A stretch of 64,000 nt of DNA from Bosea sp. 685 (GCF_031884435.1 NZ_CP134779.1:6326501-6390500), one strand, 5' to 3'. Shown: positions 1 to 12,667, numbered from the stretch's first letter. The notes: a model not told the origin generated them from the sequence alone. Numbers and translations are program-made.

Positions 1-1158
<1,158 letters not shown>

Positions 1159-1223
1159 CGGCGTGGCTTTCCGGCCGGGCGCCAAAGCCAGGTTGGGGCC
1201 GGGCGCAGCATGGTGTTCGAGAG

Positions 1224-2549
1224 ATGAGCGACGCAGCAGCCTATCCGACGATCGTCGCCCTGTCCTCCGGCAGCGGGCGGGCGGGCGTCGCCGTCATCCG
1301 GATATCCGGCTCCCGGGTTCGATTCGTACTCGAAACGGTCGCGGGGGGAATTCCCCAACCGCGCCATGCCGTCTTGCGGCAACTGCGGGACGAGGACGGC
1401 GAGGTCATCGATACCGGGCTTGTGCTGTATTTTCCCGCGCCGGCGAGCTTTTCAGGTGAGGATATCGCCGAGTTCCAGGTTCATGGCGCAAGGGCCATCA
1501 TCGCCCGTCTGCTGAACGTCCTGACGCATCTGCCTGGGGTGAGACTTGCCGAGCCCGGTGAATTCACCCGGCGGGCCTTTGAAGCCGGGAAGCTCGATCT
1601 TGCCGCTGTCGAGGGCCTGGCGGACCTGATCGATTCGGAAACGGAATGGCAGCGCCGGCAGGCGTTGCGCCAGATGACCGGCACACTCGGCAAGCAGGCG
1701 GCAGCGTGGCGGAGCCGATTGATCGAGGCGATGGCACTGCTTGCTGCGGATATCGACTTCTCCGACGAGGGCGATGTCTCGGGGCCGCTCGTCGATGAGG
1801 CGCTGGCGATCGCAGCAGGCATCGTCGCGGAGTTGCGCGAGGCTCTTGGCAGCTTTGCCATGGGCGAACGCGTCCGTGAGGGTTTTGTCGTGGTCCTTGC
1901 CGGCCCGCCCAATGCCGGAAAGTCGAGCCTGCTCAATGCGCTTGCCCGCCGCGATGTCGCCATCGTCTCGGCGATGGCGGGGACGACGCGGGATGCGATC
2001 GAGGTGCGGCTCGATCTGGCGGGTTTGCCGGTCACGCTGGTCGATACGGCGGGTTTGCGCGAAAGCACTGAGGCAATCGAAGCCGAGGGCGTCAGGCGGG
2101 CCCTGGATTTGGTCGCGCGAGCGGATCTCGTTCTCAAGCTTCGGGCAATCGATTCGCTTCCGGATCGTTTCGCCTCGATTCAAAAGACGCTTTGCATCGC
2201 CACGAAGGCCGATCTGGCAAGCGATCTGGCGGGTCAGGCTTTGCCCGGCGAGATCGCGGTTTCGTCCCAGACGGGTGCGGGCTTGGATGATCTGTTGGCG
2301 AGCATTATTGCCGAGCTCGGGGCGCTCTCGCAGCCCGAACCGGCATTGCTGACGCGTGAGCGGCACCGTGTCGCGGTCTCCGATGCGGCGCTTGCGCTGG
2401 AGCGCGCGCTCGATGCCCGGCACGGCCAGGTCGAGTTGCTGGCTGAAGAAGTTCGCCTAGCGGTGACGGCGCTGGAGCGCTTGGTCGGACGCATCGATGT
2501 CGAGGATGTTCTCGACCAGCTCTTTTCCGGCTTCTGCATCGGTAAATAG
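1224..2549 (+). CDS. mnmE: tRNA uridine-5-carboxymethylaminomethyl modification GTPase MnmE
   Basis: This potassium-activated GTPase works with MnmG to install (carboxymethyl)aminomethyl groups on wobble U34 of tRNAs. The N-terminal tetrahydrofolate-binding domain ([14 protein letters not shown], then [13 protein letters not shown]) is followed by an inserted G domain from about residue 225: G1 [10 protein letters not shown]2 AGTTRD, G3 DTAGL. The G4 position reads TKAD rather than NKxD. The C-terminus FCIGK carries the catalytic cysteine typical of the family. The 441-residue length is normal. It starts the mnmE-mnmG-rsmG-parA-parB run, and a parS-like site lies 33 bp after its stop. Confidence 0.97.
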   Translation: MSDAAAYPTIVALSSGSGRAGVAVIRISGSRVRFVLETVAGGIPQPRHAVLRQLRDEDGEVIDTGLVLYFPAPASFSGEDIAEFQVHGARAIIARLLNVLTHLPGVRLAEPGEFTRRAFEAGKLDLAAVEGLADLIDSETEWQRRQALRQMTGTLGKQAAAWRSRLIEAMALLAADIDFSDEGDVSGPLVDEALAIAAGIVAELREALGSFAMGERVREGFVVVLAGPPNAGKSSLLNALARRDVAIVSAMAGTTRDAIEVRLDLAGLPVTLVDTAGLRESTEAIEAEGVRRALDLVARADLVLKLRAIDSLPDRFASIQKTLCIATKADLASDLAGQALPGEIAVSSQTGAGLDDLLASIIAELGALSQPEPALLTRERHRVAVSDAALALERALDARHGQVELLAEEVRLAVTALERLVGRIDVEDVLDQLFSGFCIGK

Positions 2550-2582
2550 CAAGCGGAAGGCATCGCCTCCATAATTCCGGCC

Positions 2583-2598
2583 GTTTCACGTGAAACGA
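2583..2598. promoter_or_regulatory. parS: parS-like centromere site 1 (14/16 match)
   Basis: CGTTTCACGTGAAACG is a perfect 16-bp palindrome. It differs from the ParB-binding consensus TGTTTCACGTGAAACA only at the second and... outermost positions of each arm: read base by base, only the two terminal bases differ. It lies in the mnmE-mnmG intergenic space, about 3.5 kb upstream of parB. ParB is expected to load here as a CTP-dependent clamp. Confidence 0.88.
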
Positions 2599-2654
2599 GG
2601 GCTCATCGCCTTATAATCATTGACCCCCGGGCCGGGCTTCGCTAGCGAATCCGC

Positions 2655-4547
2655 ATGTCTCTTCCTGTTGTCGAAACGCGCTACGACGTGATCGTGGTCG
2701 GTGGCGGCCATGCCGGCGCCGAGGCGGCGAGTGCAGCCGCGCGGCTTGGCGCGCGCACCGCACTGATCACGCATCGACCGGAGACGATCGGCGTGATGTC
2801 CTGCAATCCGGCGATCGGCGGTCTCGGCAAGGGGCATCTTGTCCGCGAGATCGATGCGCTCGATGGCGTCATGGCGCGGGCAGCCGACCGGGCCGGCATT
2901 CAGTTCCGCATGCTGAACCGCCGCAAAGGTCCCGCCGTGCGCGGTCCCAGGGCCCAGGCGGATCGCAAGCTTTATCGCCTGGCTGTTCAGGATTTATTAG
3001 CTGAGCAGGGCAATCTCGAGATCGTCGCCGGCGAGGTGTTCGATATCGCGATCGAGGACGACCAGGTCAGCGCCGTGATTCTGGCGGATGGACGTCGATT
3101 CGCTACCGGAACAGTCGTCTTGACGACCGGAACCTTCCTGCGCGGCTTGATCCATATCGGCGAGGCCAAGATTCCGGCCGGGCGTGTCGATGAGGCGCCT
3201 TCGCTGGGGCTGTCTGCGACCTTGGAGCGCCATGGCTTTCCGCTTGGCCGCCTCAAGACTGGCACCCCACCGCGTCTGGATGGGCGCACGATCGATTGGG
3301 CGGCGCTCGAAATGCAGGCCGGCGACGATCCGCCCGAGCCTTTCTCGGCGTTGACCACGGCGATCACCACGCCGCAGATCTCCTGCGGGATTACGCGCAC
3401 GACTTTGGCGACTCATGATTTGATCCGCGCCAATCTCCACCGCGCTCCGATGTTCTCCGGCCAGATCGAGGGCCGCGGGCCGCGCTACTGCCCCTCGATC
3501 GAGGACAAGGTCGGTCGCTTCGGCGACCGCGACGGCCACCAGATCTTCCTTGAGCCCGAGGGGCTTGACGATGACACGGTCTATCCCAACGGCATCTCGA
3601 CCTCCCTGCCGGAGGATGTGCAGCTCGGCGTGCTCAAGACGATTCCGGGCCTGGAGCGTGCCACCATGCTGCGCCCCGGCTATGCGATCGAGTACGACTT
3701 CGTCGATCCACGCGCCTTGAGGAACACGCTGGAGACGCGCGCCGTCCGAGGCTTGTTCCTGGCGGGCCAGATCAACGGCACGACAGGTTATGAAGAGGCG
3801 GGCGCGCAAGGGCTGTTCGCGGGTTTGAACGCTGCGCGCCGGGCCGGCGGGGTCGAGCCGATCGTGTTCGAGCGCACCACCTCCTATATCGGGGTTCTGG
3901 TCGACGATCTGGTCACGCGCGGGGTTACGGAGCCGTACCGAATGTTCACGTCGCGGGCAGAGTTTCGCCTGTCATTGCGCGTCGACAATGCCGATGAGCG
4001 CTTGACGCCGCTTGGCATGGAGCTTGGCCTGGTGAGCTCGCTGCGTCGCGACCATTTCGAAGCCCGACGCGCTGCCATCGCACGGTTGCAGGCCCGATTG
4101 AAGGATGTTTGGGTCACGCCGCAACAAGCGGAAGGGGCCGGGATCCATCTCAACCGCGATGGCCTGCGGCGGAGCGCCTACCAGCTGCTCTCCTATCCCG
4201 ATATCGGCTATGAGAGCCTCGCAGTGATCTGGCCGGATCTTGCCGATTATGATCCGTCTGTTGTTTCACGTGTGACAGCGGATGCGGTCTATTCGGTCTA
4301 TCTCGATCGCCAATCCGCGGAGATCCAAGCCTATAAGCGCGATCAGGCGCTGAAGGTGCCGGAGGATCTCGATCTCGACGGCATCTCGGGCTTGTCCAAC
4401 GAGATCAAGCTGAAGCTGAATGCGGAGCGGCCAGCCGACCTCGCCCAAGCGGCACGGATCGAGGGCATGACGCCTGCCGCGCTGACCTTGCTGGCGGCGC
4501 ATGCGCGGCGTGGGCGTCGCCAGCGCGCTCCTGAACCGATCGCGTGA
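2655..4547 (+). CDS. mnmG: tRNA uridine-5-carboxymethylaminomethyl modification enzyme MnmG (GidA)
   Basis: FAD-dependent partner of MnmE in wobble-uridine modification. The N-terminal Rossmann dinucleotide motif [12 protein letters not shown] sits at residues 14-25, followed by the strongly conserved [19 protein letters not shown] stretch. The C-terminal helical domain ([13 protein letters not shown] near residue 612) contacts MnmE and tRNA. The 630-residue length is usual. A second parS-like site is embedded in its codons near the 3' end. The next gene, rsmG, starts only 3 bp after the stop, so the two are probably co-transcribed. Confidence 0.97.
   Translation: MSLPVVETRYDVIVVGGGHAGAEAASAAARLGARTALITHRPETIGVMSCNPAIGGLGKGHLVREIDALDGVMARAADRAGIQFRMLNRRKGPAVRGPRAQADRKLYRLAVQDLLAEQGNLEIVAGEVFDIAIEDDQVSAVILADGRRFATGTVVLTTGTFLRGLIHIGEAKIPAGRVDEAPSLGLSATLERHGFPLGRLKTGTPPRLDGRTIDWAALEMQAGDDPPEPFSALTTAITTPQISCGITRTTLATHDLIRANLHRAPMFSGQIEGRGPRYCPSIEDKVGRFGDRDGHQIFLEPEGLDDDTVYPNGISTSLPEDVQLGVLKTIPGLERATMLRPGYAIEYDFVDPRALRNTLETRAVRGLFLAGQINGTTGYEEAGAQGLFAGLNAARRAGGVEPIVFERTTSYIGVLVDDLVTRGVTEPYRMFTSRAEFRLSLRVDNADERLTPLGMELGLVSSLRRDHFEARRAAIARLQARLKDVWVTPQQAEGAGIHLNRDGLRRSAYQLLSYPDIGYESLAVIWPDLADYDPSVVSRVTADAVYSVYLDRQSAEIQAYKRDQALKVPEDLDLDGISGLSNEIKLKLNAERPADLAQAARIEGMTPAALTLLAAHARRGRRQRAPEPIA
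4262..4277. promoter_or_regulatory. parS: parS-like site 2, degenerate, inside mnmG (14/16 match)
   Basis: TGTTTCACGTGTGACA matches the parS consensus in the first eleven bases and the last three, with two mismatches in the right arm. It lies in the coding sequence of mnmG, about 320 bp before the perfect site in rsmG. The broken symmetry makes it a weaker candidate, but its position in a parS cluster supports it. Confidence 0.6.
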
Positions 4548-4550
4548 TTC

Positions 4551-5194
4551 ATGACTGTTGATAAAAGCGACAGGGCGCATGCTTTGCGCTTGACGCCTGT
4601 TTCACGTGAAACAGAGGAGCGTCTGGCGATCCTCGTCGCCGAGCTCGAGCGCTGGCAGGCGGCGAAGAATCTGGTGTCCTCGAGCACGTTGAAGGATGTC
4701 TGGACGCGCCATATCGCGGATTCGCTGCAACTCTTCGATCTGGCCCGAGACTCGCAGCGCTGGCTCGACCTCGGCTCCGGCGGCGGCTTTCCCGGGTTGG
4801 TGATCGGCATTTGCCTGGCGGAGCAGGGGACGGGCGAGATCCATCTTGTCGAGAGCAATAGCCGCAAATGCGCCTTCCTGCGGCATGCCGCGCGTTTGAC
4901 GGGCGCGCCGGTCAAGGTTCACAATGCACGGATCGAGGATGCGGTCGGCGATTTTGCTGGTAAAATCGATGTGGTTTGTGCGCGAGCCCTGGCACCGCTG
5001 CCGCTGCTGTTGGACTGGTGCAAAGACCTGTTGAGAACAGGGGCCTTGGGGCTCTTTCCCAAGGGACAACATCTAGATGCTGAATTGACCGACGCGTCTA
5101 AATATTGGAAGATTCAGGCCTCAACGGTTTCTTCCGTGACAGACAGCGCCGCGCGCATCCTGATGGTTCGTGCGGTCGAGAAGCGGGCCGATTC

Positions 5195-5198
<4 letters not shown>
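4551..5198 (+). CDS. rsmG: 16S rRNA (guanine527-N7)-methyltransferase RsmG (GidB)
   Basis: SAM-dependent methylation of G527 in the 530 loop of 16S rRNA; loss in other bacteria gives low-level streptomycin resistance. The class I methyltransferase glycine loop LDLGSGGGFPG is at about residues 71-81, preceded by NLVSSSTLKDVWTRHIADSLQL. The length of 215 residues is typical. The N-terminal PVSRET peptide is encoded by the perfect parS site, a common arrangement in alphaproteobacteria. The stop overlaps the parA start as ATGA. Confidence 0.96.
4598..4613. promoter_or_regulatory. parS: parS site 3, perfect consensus, inside rsmG
   Basis: TGTTTCACGTGAAACA is an exact match to the bacterial parS consensus. 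It is read as PVSRET in the rsmG frame and lies about 1.4 kb upstream of parB. As the only perfect copy in the window it is the most likely main ParB nucleation site. Confidence 0.96.
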
Positions 5199-6025
<827 letters not shown>

Positions 6026-6057
6026 ACCACGACGAAAAGACGAGAGAGTACAAGAGG

Positions 6058-6942
6058 ATGGCTATGGCCGAAGAACAGGGGCGCTCGCGGCTCGGCCGAG
6101 GCCTGGCGGCGCTGATCGGCGATGTCGGCGAGGAGATCGGAGCGATCGACCGGGCGCGCGGCCAGAGGCGCGTGCCTGTCGAATTCCTGCGTCCGAGCGC
6201 GCGCAATCCACGGCGCAGCTTCGGTGAGGACGATCTCGAAGAGCTCACGGCCTCGGTTCGCGAGCGCGGCATCCTGCAGCCGATCATCGTGCGCTCGATT
6301 CCCAACATGCTCGACGCCTACGAGATCATTGCGGGCGAACGGCGCTGGCGCGCAGCCCAACGCGCAGGCCTGCACGACGTGCCGGTCATCCTGGTCGAGG
6401 CTGATGATCGCGAAGCGCTCGAAATCGCCATCGTCGAGAACGTTCAGCGCACCGATCTGAACGCGATCGAGGAGGCTGCCGGCTATGAGCGGCTGATCGC
6501 GGAGTTCAATTATACGCAAAACGACCTTGCGCGGGTCATCGGCAAGAGCCGCAGCCATGTCGCCAACACCTTGCGGCTGTCCAAACTGCCGGAATCGGTG
6601 CGGAAGATGGTCAGCGAAGGCGCGGTTTCGGCCGGCCATGCCCGTGCCTTGCTGTCCGTTTCGGAGCCGGAACTGATGGCTCGCAAGATCGTGGACGAAG
6701 GGCTCAGTGTCCGTGACATCGAGCGGATCGTTCAGGACGAATCGCGCGGCGAGAGCAAAAGCGTTCCAGGCAAGCCCAAGATCGATAAGGATCCCGATAC
6801 CCGCGCGGTCGAGAAGGCCCTCGAGGAAGCGCTGGGACTGTCGGTCTCGATTCAGCACCGGGCCAATGGCGCCGGCGAGATGAAGATTGGTTACAAGACG
6901 CTCGAGCAGCTCGAAGCGCTTTGCCGCAGGTTGAAGGCCTGA
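6058..6942 (+). CDS. parB: Chromosome partitioning protein ParB (Spo0J)
   Basis: This CTP-dependent DNA clamp loads at parS and spreads. The N-terminal ParB/sulfiredoxin-like domain carries VEFLRPSARNPRRSF, the CTP-binding motifs GERRWRAA (about residues 97-104) and ENVQRTDL (about 127-134). The central helix-turn-helix region (YTQNDLARVIGKSRSHVANT) recognises parS, and the C-terminal end is the dimerisation domain. It has 294 residues and a normal domain order. Start MAMAEEQGRS was chosen; the second ATG two codons on is equally possible. It is followed directly by a hairpin at 6946. Confidence 0.96.
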   Translation: MAMAEEQGRSRLGRGLAALIGDVGEEIGAIDRARGQRRVPVEFLRPSARNPRRSFGEDDLEELTASVRERGILQPIIVRSIPNMLDAYEIIAGERRWRAAQRAGLHDVPVILVEADDREALEIAIVENVQRTDLNAIEEAAGYERLIAEFNYTQNDLARVIGKSRSHVANTLRLSKLPESVRKMVSEGAVSAGHARALLSVSEPELMARKIVDEGLSVRDIERIVQDESRGESKSVPGKPKIDKDPDTRAVEKALEEALGLSVSIQHRANGAGEMKIGYKTLEQLEALCRRLKA

Positions 6943-6945
6943 GCC

Positions 6946-6981
6946 GAGCAATTCTCGATCCAGTTGGATCGGAAATTGCTC
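6946..6981. repeat. Hairpin element after parB (single-hairpin repeat relative)
   Basis: GAGCAATT-ct-CGATCC-agtt-GGATCG-ga-AATTGCTC is an almost perfect hairpin in the gap between convergent parB and holA. The inner CGATCCAGTTGGATCG is shared with the left hairpin of the composite repeat at 12668, so it probably belongs to that family. It may also act as a terminator for both genes, although there is no long T-run. Confidence 0.75.
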
Positions 6982-6990
6982 CAAAATGCT

Positions 6991-8022
6991 TCAGTCTCCA
7001 CGCGCTCCGGAACGGCCGAGACGCGCCAGGGTCCAGAGCGCGCGCACTGCGGCGGGCCGGGCGATATCGCCGTCCCGCCTGACGGCAAGCGTCGCTGCCC
7101 CCAGAAGCGAGATGGCCTCCATCAGTTTCGCGGTCGTCCAGGCCGAAAGCGCCGCCTCCATCGCCGGAATACGTGGAAAGGGCAGCCGCATGGTCGCAAC
7201 GACGTCCTTGACGCCGCGGCCGGCATCGACGCTTTGCCGCGATTTGAGCAGCGTCAGCGCCTGCCGCAGCACCGCACCCAGCATGACCCCGGGATCGAGG
7301 CCCTCCCCGCTCAATTTGGCATAGGCTAGATCGAGCGCCGGCAGGCGCCCGGCGAAGACGGCATCGACCAGAGCCGCCTGTTCGCGCTGGGCCGTGTCGC
7401 CGACGACCGCCTCAATATGCTCGCTCAGGACCGCGGGATCGGCCCCGACATAGAGCAGGAGCTTCTCGATCTCGCGCCGCGATGTCTGCCGGTCGCCGCC
7501 GAGCAGTCCGGCGAGATGGTCGCGATTGACGCGGTCGATGGTCTTGCCCGCGGCGCGCAGCATCTCGTCGATCAGACTGCCAAGATCACGGGCGCCGTCG
7601 CTGTAGCAGGGAACAGCGAGCGCGGAGCGCGCCTTTTCACAGGCGACACGCAAAGGATTGCTGCGCTGGAGATCGCCGGCCTCGATGATCACGATGGCGT
7701 CACGCGACGGCGTTGCGAGCAAGGGTTCGACGGCCGCCGTCAGCAGTTTGCCTGTGGCGGAGACGCGGATGGCACGCCGGCCGCCGAACAGGCCGATGGT
7801 GTTGGCCTCGTCGACGAGCTTGAGCGGGTCGGAGGCGATGTCGTCGCCGCTCATCCGCACGAGCTGGAAGGCGTCGTTGGCGTCGTCGACATTGGCGCGC
7901 GCCAGCGCGGCTGCGCGCTCCGAGACCAGGCCCGTATCGGGGCCGTAGATCAGAAACAGCCGCCAGGCCGGATCGGGCTTGGCCAGCGTGCGCTCGGCCT
8001 CATGCGCCTTGACGGCGACCAT
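6991..8022 (-). CDS. holA: DNA polymerase III delta subunit HolA
   Basis: The delta subunit opens the beta sliding clamp within the clamp-loader complex. The N-terminus VKAHEAERTLAKPDPAWRL followed by FLIYGPDTGLVSERA is the usual alphaproteobacterial HolA beginning with the degenerate nucleotide-fold motif. The 343-residue length is typical. It is the last gene of a leuS-lptE-holA group on the minus strand, 16 bp from lptE, and faces parB. Confidence 0.92.
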   Translation of the reverse strand: MVAVKAHEAERTLAKPDPAWRLFLIYGPDTGLVSERAAALARANVDDANDAFQLVRMSGDDIASDPLKLVDEANTIGLFGGRRAIRVSATGKLLTAAVEPLLATPSRDAIVIIEAGDLQRSNPLRVACEKARSALAVPCYSDGARDLGSLIDEMLRAAGKTIDRVNRDHLAGLLGGDRQTSRREIEKLLLYVGADPAVLSEHIEAVVGDTAQREQAALVDAVFAGRLPALDLAYAKLSGEGLDPGVMLGAVLRQALTLLKSRQSVDAGRGVKDVVATMRLPFPRIPAMEAALSAWTTAKLMEAISLLGAATLAVRRDGDIARPAAVRALWTLARLGRSGARGD

Positions 8023-8038
8023 GGCAGGCGTTCTCGCT

Positions 8039-8602
8039 TCAGCCGGAGACCAGATCGGCGGCGAGCTGCCCCTTGATCAGCTGGGCCAGGCTCTTGGCCG
8101 CGCGGATCTGGGCGTCGCGCGCGGCACGCACCGTGGCGAAGCGCTGCGAGGAGCGCTCATAGGGCGCGCGCACGACATTGGTGCCCGAGGAGACAGTCTC
8201 GCCCGCGCCTCCTATGCGCTTCACCGTCCAGGTCGCGGTTGCGATCAGGATCGCGGAATCGGCGCGGCCGCTGGCGTAATCGACGGTAATGACTTCGATC
8301 GATTCGGTGATCTTGGTCTCGAAACGCAGGCGCTTCTGAACATCGGGCTCGCCGCCGCCATCGAGCTCGAAGGCGAGTTCATTGCGCAGGTAATGGCCGG
8401 TCAGCCCCTGAATCTGGGGGATTTCGACGCTCTTCAGCGCCGACTTGACGCTGCCGCCGACAGTGCTCGTGGTGTTCTCGGAATAGAGCGGTTGCAGGCA
8501 GCCCCCGGCGAAGGCCGTCGCCAGCAATGTGGCGGCCAGCATCACGCGGCGGGTCGGAACCGGCTGCGACAGGATCCGGTTCTGGGCTTCAGGCGACGAC
8601 AT
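8039..8602 (-). CDS. lptE: LPS-assembly lipoprotein LptE
   Basis: An outer-membrane lipoprotein plug of the LptD translocon that delivers lipopolysaccharide to the cell surface. The N-terminus has a signal segment with a lipobox ending AFAGGC followed by LQPLYS, a pattern typical of alphaproteobacterial LptE. It has 187 residues. Its start overlaps the end of leuS by 14 bp, and holA follows, the conserved leuS-lptE-holA order, which strengthens a call that sequence alone would leave at family level. Confidence 0.88.
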   Translation of the reverse strand: MSSPEAQNRILSQPVPTRRVMLAATLLATAFAGGCLQPLYSENTTSTVGGSVKSALKSVEIPQIQGLTGHYLRNELAFELDGGGEPDVQKRLRFETKITESIEVITVDYASGRADSAILIATATWTVKRIGGAGETVSSGTNVVRAPYERSSQRFATVRAARDAQIRAAKSLAQLIKGQLAADLVSG

Positions 8603-11213
8603 TCACGATTCTCCCGGGCACGACGATGATCTTCCGGATCTCCCGGCCGTCAAGCGCCTTGATGACAGCCTCGGAGGCGCGCGCGAGCGCTTCCACGGCT
8701 ACGGTATTCGCATCGGCGGGGACGGTCACCTCCGCGCGCTTCTTGCCGTTGATCTGCACCGGCAGCACGATGCTGTCGTCCTTCAGCAGGGTCTCGTCGG
8801 CACCAGGCCAAGCAGCCTCGCCGATGAGCCCCGGCTGCCCCAGCGCCTGCCAGCACTCCTCGGCGAGATGCGGCATCATCGGTGCGACAAGTTGCGTGGC
8901 GATGATGGCGGATTCATGCAGCGCGAAGGCGACGTCCGGCGCGAGTGCGGCGTTTTCGGCGGCCGCGTCGAGCGCTTTGCCGATGGCGTTGGTCAGCGAA
9001 TAGATATGGGCGATGCAGCGGTTGAAACCGAGGCGCTCGATATCGAAACCGACCGCATGCAAGGCGCGGTGGCTGGCGCGGCGCAGCGTCAAGGCCTGCT
9101 CGCCCAGGGCGGCCGGCATGCCGGCGCTGTTGCCGGTGCGCTCGGCGATCTCGCCGACGAGCCGCCAGAGGCGCTGGACGAAGCGGGCGGCGCCCTGGAC
9201 GCCCTCATCGGTCCAGATCACGTCGCGGTCGGGCGGTGAATCGGAGAGCATGAACCAGCGCGCGGTGTCGGCGCCGTAGGAGGCGATGATGTCATCGGGA
9301 TCGACGACATTCTTCTTCGACTTCGACATCTTCTCGATGGCGCCGATCTCGATCGGCGCGCCGGTATCGACATGGAAGCCGCGGCGCTCAGTGCCGTTCA
9401 CCTCGATGCGGACATCGCCCGGCTCGACCCAGCTGCCGTCCTTGCCGCGATAGGTCTCATGGACGACCATGCCTTGCGTGAACATGCCGTCGAAAGGCTC
9501 GTCCAGCCCGGCATGGCCGGTCGCCTTCATGGCGCGGGTGAAGAAGCGCGAATAGAGCAGATGCAGGATCGCGTGCTCGACGCCGCCGATATACTGGTCG
9601 ACCGGCAGGAAGCGGTCGACGGCCGGCCGGTCGGTCGGGCTCTCGATGCGCCAGGGATCGGTGAAGCGGGCGAAATACCAGGACGAATCGACGAAGGTGT
9701 CCATCGTGTCGGTTTCGCGCCGGGCCGGCTTGCCGCATTGCGGGCAGGCGACATGCTTCCATGTCGGGTGATGGTCGAGCGGGTTGCCGGGCCGGTCGAA
9801 GGAGACGTCGTCGGGCAATTTGACCGGCAGGTCGGCGTCGGGCACCGGCAGCGTGCCGCAATCGGCGCAATGGATCACCGGAATCGGGCAACCCCAGTAG
9901 CGCTGGCGCGAAACGCCCCAGTCGCGCAGGCGGAAATTGACCTTGCGCGTGGCGATAGGGCTGTTGCCGCGCGTCTCGGCTTCCAGCCGACGGGCGACTT
10001 CTTCTTTCGCTTCCGGAATGGTCATACCGTCGAGGAAGCGCGAATTGATCATGCGACCGTCATCGCCATAGGCGGTGTCGGTGATGATGAAGCTCGCGGC
10101 GTCCTGGCCCTCAGGCGCCACGACCGGGGTGACGCCGAGCCCATATTTGTTGACGAAGTCGAGGTCGCGCTGGTCATGGGCCGGGCAGCCGAAGATCGCG
10201 CCGGTACCGTAGTCCATCAGGATGAAATTGGCGACATAGACCGGCAAAGTCCATGATTTATCAAAGGGATGCACAGCGCGGATGCCGGTGTCGAAACCGA
10301 GCTTCTCGGCCTTGTCGATGTTTTCCTGGGCCGTGCCGGTGCGCTTGCAGTCCTCGATGAAGGCCTGCAGGGCCGGGTTGTTCTCCGCCGCCGCCTTGGC
10401 CAGCGGGTGGTCAGGCGCGATCGCCATGAACTTGGCGCCAAACAGCGTGTCGGGCCGGGTCGTGTAGATCTCCAGCTCGTTGCGGCCATAGGGATTCGAT
10501 TCGAGAGCGAAACGAATCAACAGCCCTTCCGAGCGGCCGATCCAGTTCTTCTGCATCAACCGGACCTTGTCGGGCCAGCGCGTCAGGCCTTCCAGCGCGT
10601 CATGCAGCTCCTGGGCGTAGTCGGTGATCTTGAAGAACCACTGCGTCAGCTCGCGGATTTCCACGGGCGCGCCGGAGCGCCAACCGCGCCCATCGATGAC
10701 CTGTTCATTGGCGAGCACGGTCTCGTCGACCGGGTCCCAGTTGACCTTGGCGGTCTTGCGGTCGACCAACCCGGCCTTGAGGAAGTCCAGGAACAGCTTC
10801 TGCTGGTGCTTGTAATAGCTCGGGTCGCAGGTCGCGAGCTCCCGGCTCCAGTCGAGCGACAGGCCCATGGACTGCAGCTGCGTCCGCATCGTCGCGATAT
10901 TGGCGTAGGTCCATTCGCGGGGATGGACCTTGTTGGCCTTGGCGGCGTTCTCGGCCGGCAGGCCGAAGGCATCCCAGCCCATCGGATGGAGCACGGCGAA
11001 ACCCTTGGCGCGCTTATAACGCGCGACGACGTCACCCATCGCATAATTGCGGACATGGCCCATATGGATGCGGCCGGAAGGGTAGGGAAACATCTCGAGG
11101 ACGTAGTAGCTCGGGCGCGGATCGTCATTGCGGGTCTCGAAGAGCTTGCGCTCCTCCCAGACACGGCGCCATTTCGGCTCTGATTCCTTGGGATTGTAGC
11201 GTTCGACGGCCAT
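8589..11213 (-). CDS. leuS: Leucyl-tRNA synthetase
   Basis: Class Ia synthetase that charges tRNA-Leu. The HIGH-type motif reads HMGH at residues 50-53 ([16 protein letters not shown]), and KMSKS occurs near residue 627. The editing domain ([12 protein letters not shown], then [14 protein letters not shown]) and the CxxC zinc-like pairs are present. The ATG at 11213 ([10 protein letters not shown]) is preferred over an upstream TTG at 11225. Length 874 residues, usual for bacteria. It is divergent from the yggS-like gene. Confidence 0.97.
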   Translation of the reverse strand: MAVERYNPKESEPKWRRVWEERKLFETRNDDPRPSYYVLEMFPYPSGRIHMGHVRNYAMGDVVARYKRAKGFAVLHPMGWDAFGLPAENAAKANKVHPREWTYANIATMRTQLQSMGLSLDWSRELATCDPSYYKHQQKLFLDFLKAGLVDRKTAKVNWDPVDETVLANEQVIDGRGWRSGAPVEIRELTQWFFKITDYAQELHDALEGLTRWPDKVRLMQKNWIGRSEGLLIRFALESNPYGRNELEIYTTRPDTLFGAKFMAIAPDHPLAKAAAENNPALQAFIEDCKRTGTAQENIDKAEKLGFDTGIRAVHPFDKSWTLPVYVANFILMDYGTGAIFGCPAHDQRDLDFVNKYGLGVTPVVAPEGQDAASFIITDTAYGDDGRMINSRFLDGMTIPEAKEEVARRLEAETRGNSPIATRKVNFRLRDWGVSRQRYWGCPIPVIHCADCGTLPVPDADLPVKLPDDVSFDRPGNPLDHHPTWKHVACPQCGKPARRETDTMDTFVDSSWYFARFTDPWRIESPTDRPAVDRFLPVDQYIGGVEHAILHLLYSRFFTRAMKATGHAGLDEPFDGMFTQGMVVHETYRGKDGSWVEPGDVRIEVNGTERRGFHVDTGAPIEIGAIEKMSKSKKNVVDPDDIIASYGADTARWFMLSDSPPDRDVIWTDEGVQGAARFVQRLWRLVGEIAERTGNSAGMPAALGEQALTLRRASHRALHAVGFDIERLGFNRCIAHIYSLTNAIGKALDAAAENAALAPDVAFALHESAIIATQLVAPMMPHLAEECWQALGQPGLIGEAAWPGADETLLKDDSIVLPVQINGKKRAEVTVPADANTVAVEALARASEAVIKALDGREIRKIIVVPGRIVNVVA

Positions 11214-11308
11214 GATAACGGGCAATTCTTGCGTGATCGGATGAGCCCGGACTAGGACACCATTGCAGCCACGCGGTCAACGCTGCACAGGGCATGAAGG
11301 GACTACCG

Positions 11309-11974
11309 ATGAGCGATACGGTTACGCGTTTGGCCGCCACACGGGCCGCGATTGCGCGTGCGGCGCGTGATTTCGAGCGCGAGCCCGATTCGGTTGCGCT
11401 GATCGCGGTTTCGAAGACGATGCCGGCAGAGGCGATTCTGCCGGCGCTGGAGGCCGGACAGCGCATCTTCGGCGAGAACTATGTCCAGGAGGCCAAGGCC
11501 AAATGGCCGGAGCTGAAGCAGCGCTTTCCTGATGCCCAGCTCCACATGATCGGGCCTCTGCAATCCAACAAGGCCCGCGAGGCGGTCGAATTGTTCGACG
11601 CGATCCATTCGCTCGATCGCGAGAGCCTGGCCAAGGAACTGGCGCGCGAGATCGGGCGCGCCGGCAAGGCTCCGACCCTGTTCGTCCAGGTCAACACCGG
11701 CGACGAGCCGCAAAAGGGCGGCGTCAGCCCGGCTGGGATCGATGCGTTCCTGGAAAACTGCCGCGTCCATCACGGCCTCGTGATCACGGGGCTGATGTGC
11801 ATTCCGCCGGCCGATGAGCCGCCCTCGCCGCATTTCGCGCTGCTCGCCAAGATCGCGGCGCGCCATGGCCTACGCGGCCTCTCGATGGGCATGAGCGCAG
11901 ATTACGAAGCAGCGATCCAGATGGGCGCGACCTATGTGCGCGTGGGCAGCGCAATTTTTGGCGCGCGGGGCTAG
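11309..11974 (+). CDS. YggS-family pyridoxal-phosphate homeostasis protein
   Basis: Members bind PLP without known catalysis and keep cellular PLP and amino-acid pools balanced. The PLP lysine is K36 in IAVSKTMP. FGENYVQEAKAKWPEL, LHMIGPLQSNKAREA, and the C-terminal LSMGMSADYEAAIQMG phosphate-binding stretch are all present. The ATG at 11309 has a good ribosome-binding site (AAGGGA, 6 nt away), while the ATG at 11294 overlaps that site, so the shorter 221-residue form was chosen. Confidence 0.93.
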   Translation: MSDTVTRLAATRAAIARAARDFEREPDSVALIAVSKTMPAEAILPALEAGQRIFGENYVQEAKAKWPELKQRFPDAQLHMIGPLQSNKAREAVELFDAIHSLDRESLAKELAREIGRAGKAPTLFVQVNTGDEPQKGGVSPAGIDAFLENCRVHHGLVITGLMCIPPADEPPSPHFALLAKIAARHGLRGLSMGMSADYEAAIQMGATYVRVGSAIFGARG

Positions 11975-12035
11975 GCGCGCGAGCCGGCACGTTGCCCGGC
12001 TGTCTTCCGGGGTGTGTTGTCCTGCCCCAAAAATA

Positions 12036-12155
12036 CGCCGTCATCCCGGGCGGAGCGTGGCGGAGACCCGGGATCCATTCCTGAACATATGCCTGCAATG
12101 CTCCGGCATGGATCCCGGATCGGCGCGGCTTCGCCGCTTGTCCGGGATGACGGCG
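12036..12155. repeat. CGTCAT-type palindromic intergenic repeat
   Basis: The ends CGCCGTCATCCCGG and CCGGGATGACGGCG are perfect inverted complements about 120 bp apart, with a nested palindrome around ACCCGGGATCC / GGATCCCGG inside. Related elements lie at 26279, 39973, 41063 and 47146. It fills the convergent gap between the yggS-like gene and the VOC gene. No coding potential was seen. Confidence 0.85.
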
Positions 12156-12178
12156 TGGTTCCGGCAGGCTGCGAAACG

Positions 12179-12562
12179 CTACCGCCGCAACGGCTCTCCA
12201 ACGTCGATGCGGTTGCCGTCGGGGTCCTCGAAGACGAAGGCGCGCAGGCCGTAATCCTTGTCGCGCAGGCCCTTGAGGATGCGCAGGCCCTGGCCGCGAA
12301 TGATGGCGTCGAGGGTGTCGATATCCTCGACCATCATATGGGCGACATTGAAGGGCGCCGCCTTGTGGTCGGGCTGCAGCGTCAGATGCAGTTCGGCGCC
12401 GTCGCGCTTTAGGATCATGAAGCCGACTGGATCGCCATTTTCGAAGGTTTTGCTGAAGCCGAGCGTGCCGGCGTAGAAATCATGCGCCCTGGCCATGTCC
12501 TTGACGGGGAGCATCGCCGCGATCCGCCCGAAGCGGAGGCCCGTTGAAGCCTTATCGGTCAT
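12179..12562 (-). CDS. VOC (glyoxalase/bleomycin-resistance fold) family protein
   Basis: A 127-residue single-module vicinal-oxygen-chelate protein. The metal-fold landmarks visible are MLPVKDMARAHDFYAGTLGF at the N-terminus, ELHLTLQP in the middle and AFVFEDPDGNRIDVGEP at the C-terminus. The ATG at 12562 (MTDKASTGLRF) begins the conserved part; longer in-frame starts run into the repeat at 12668. Substrate unknown. It could be a lyase, dioxygenase-like or binding protein. Confidence 0.85.
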   Translation of the reverse strand: MTDKASTGLRFGRIAAMLPVKDMARAHDFYAGTLGFSKTFENGDPVGFMILKRDGAELHLTLQPDHKAAPFNVAHMMVEDIDTLDAIIRGQGLRILKGLRDKDYGLRAFVFEDPDGNRIDVGEPLRR

Positions 12563-12667
12563 CGTGAAAGTCTCGATTGGGAGAGCCGCATCGATGCAGG
12601 ACGGTGCCTGCGATTCGGTCGGCCGGTCCGAAATTGATGGTCGAGACGGTGCCCGGACGGGTTTTCT

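Noticed and set aside
5105..5194. Upstream ATG for parA at 5105
   Set aside because: Lies inside rsmG in another frame and adds residues unlike ParA; the ATG overlapping the rsmG stop gives the normal N-terminus.
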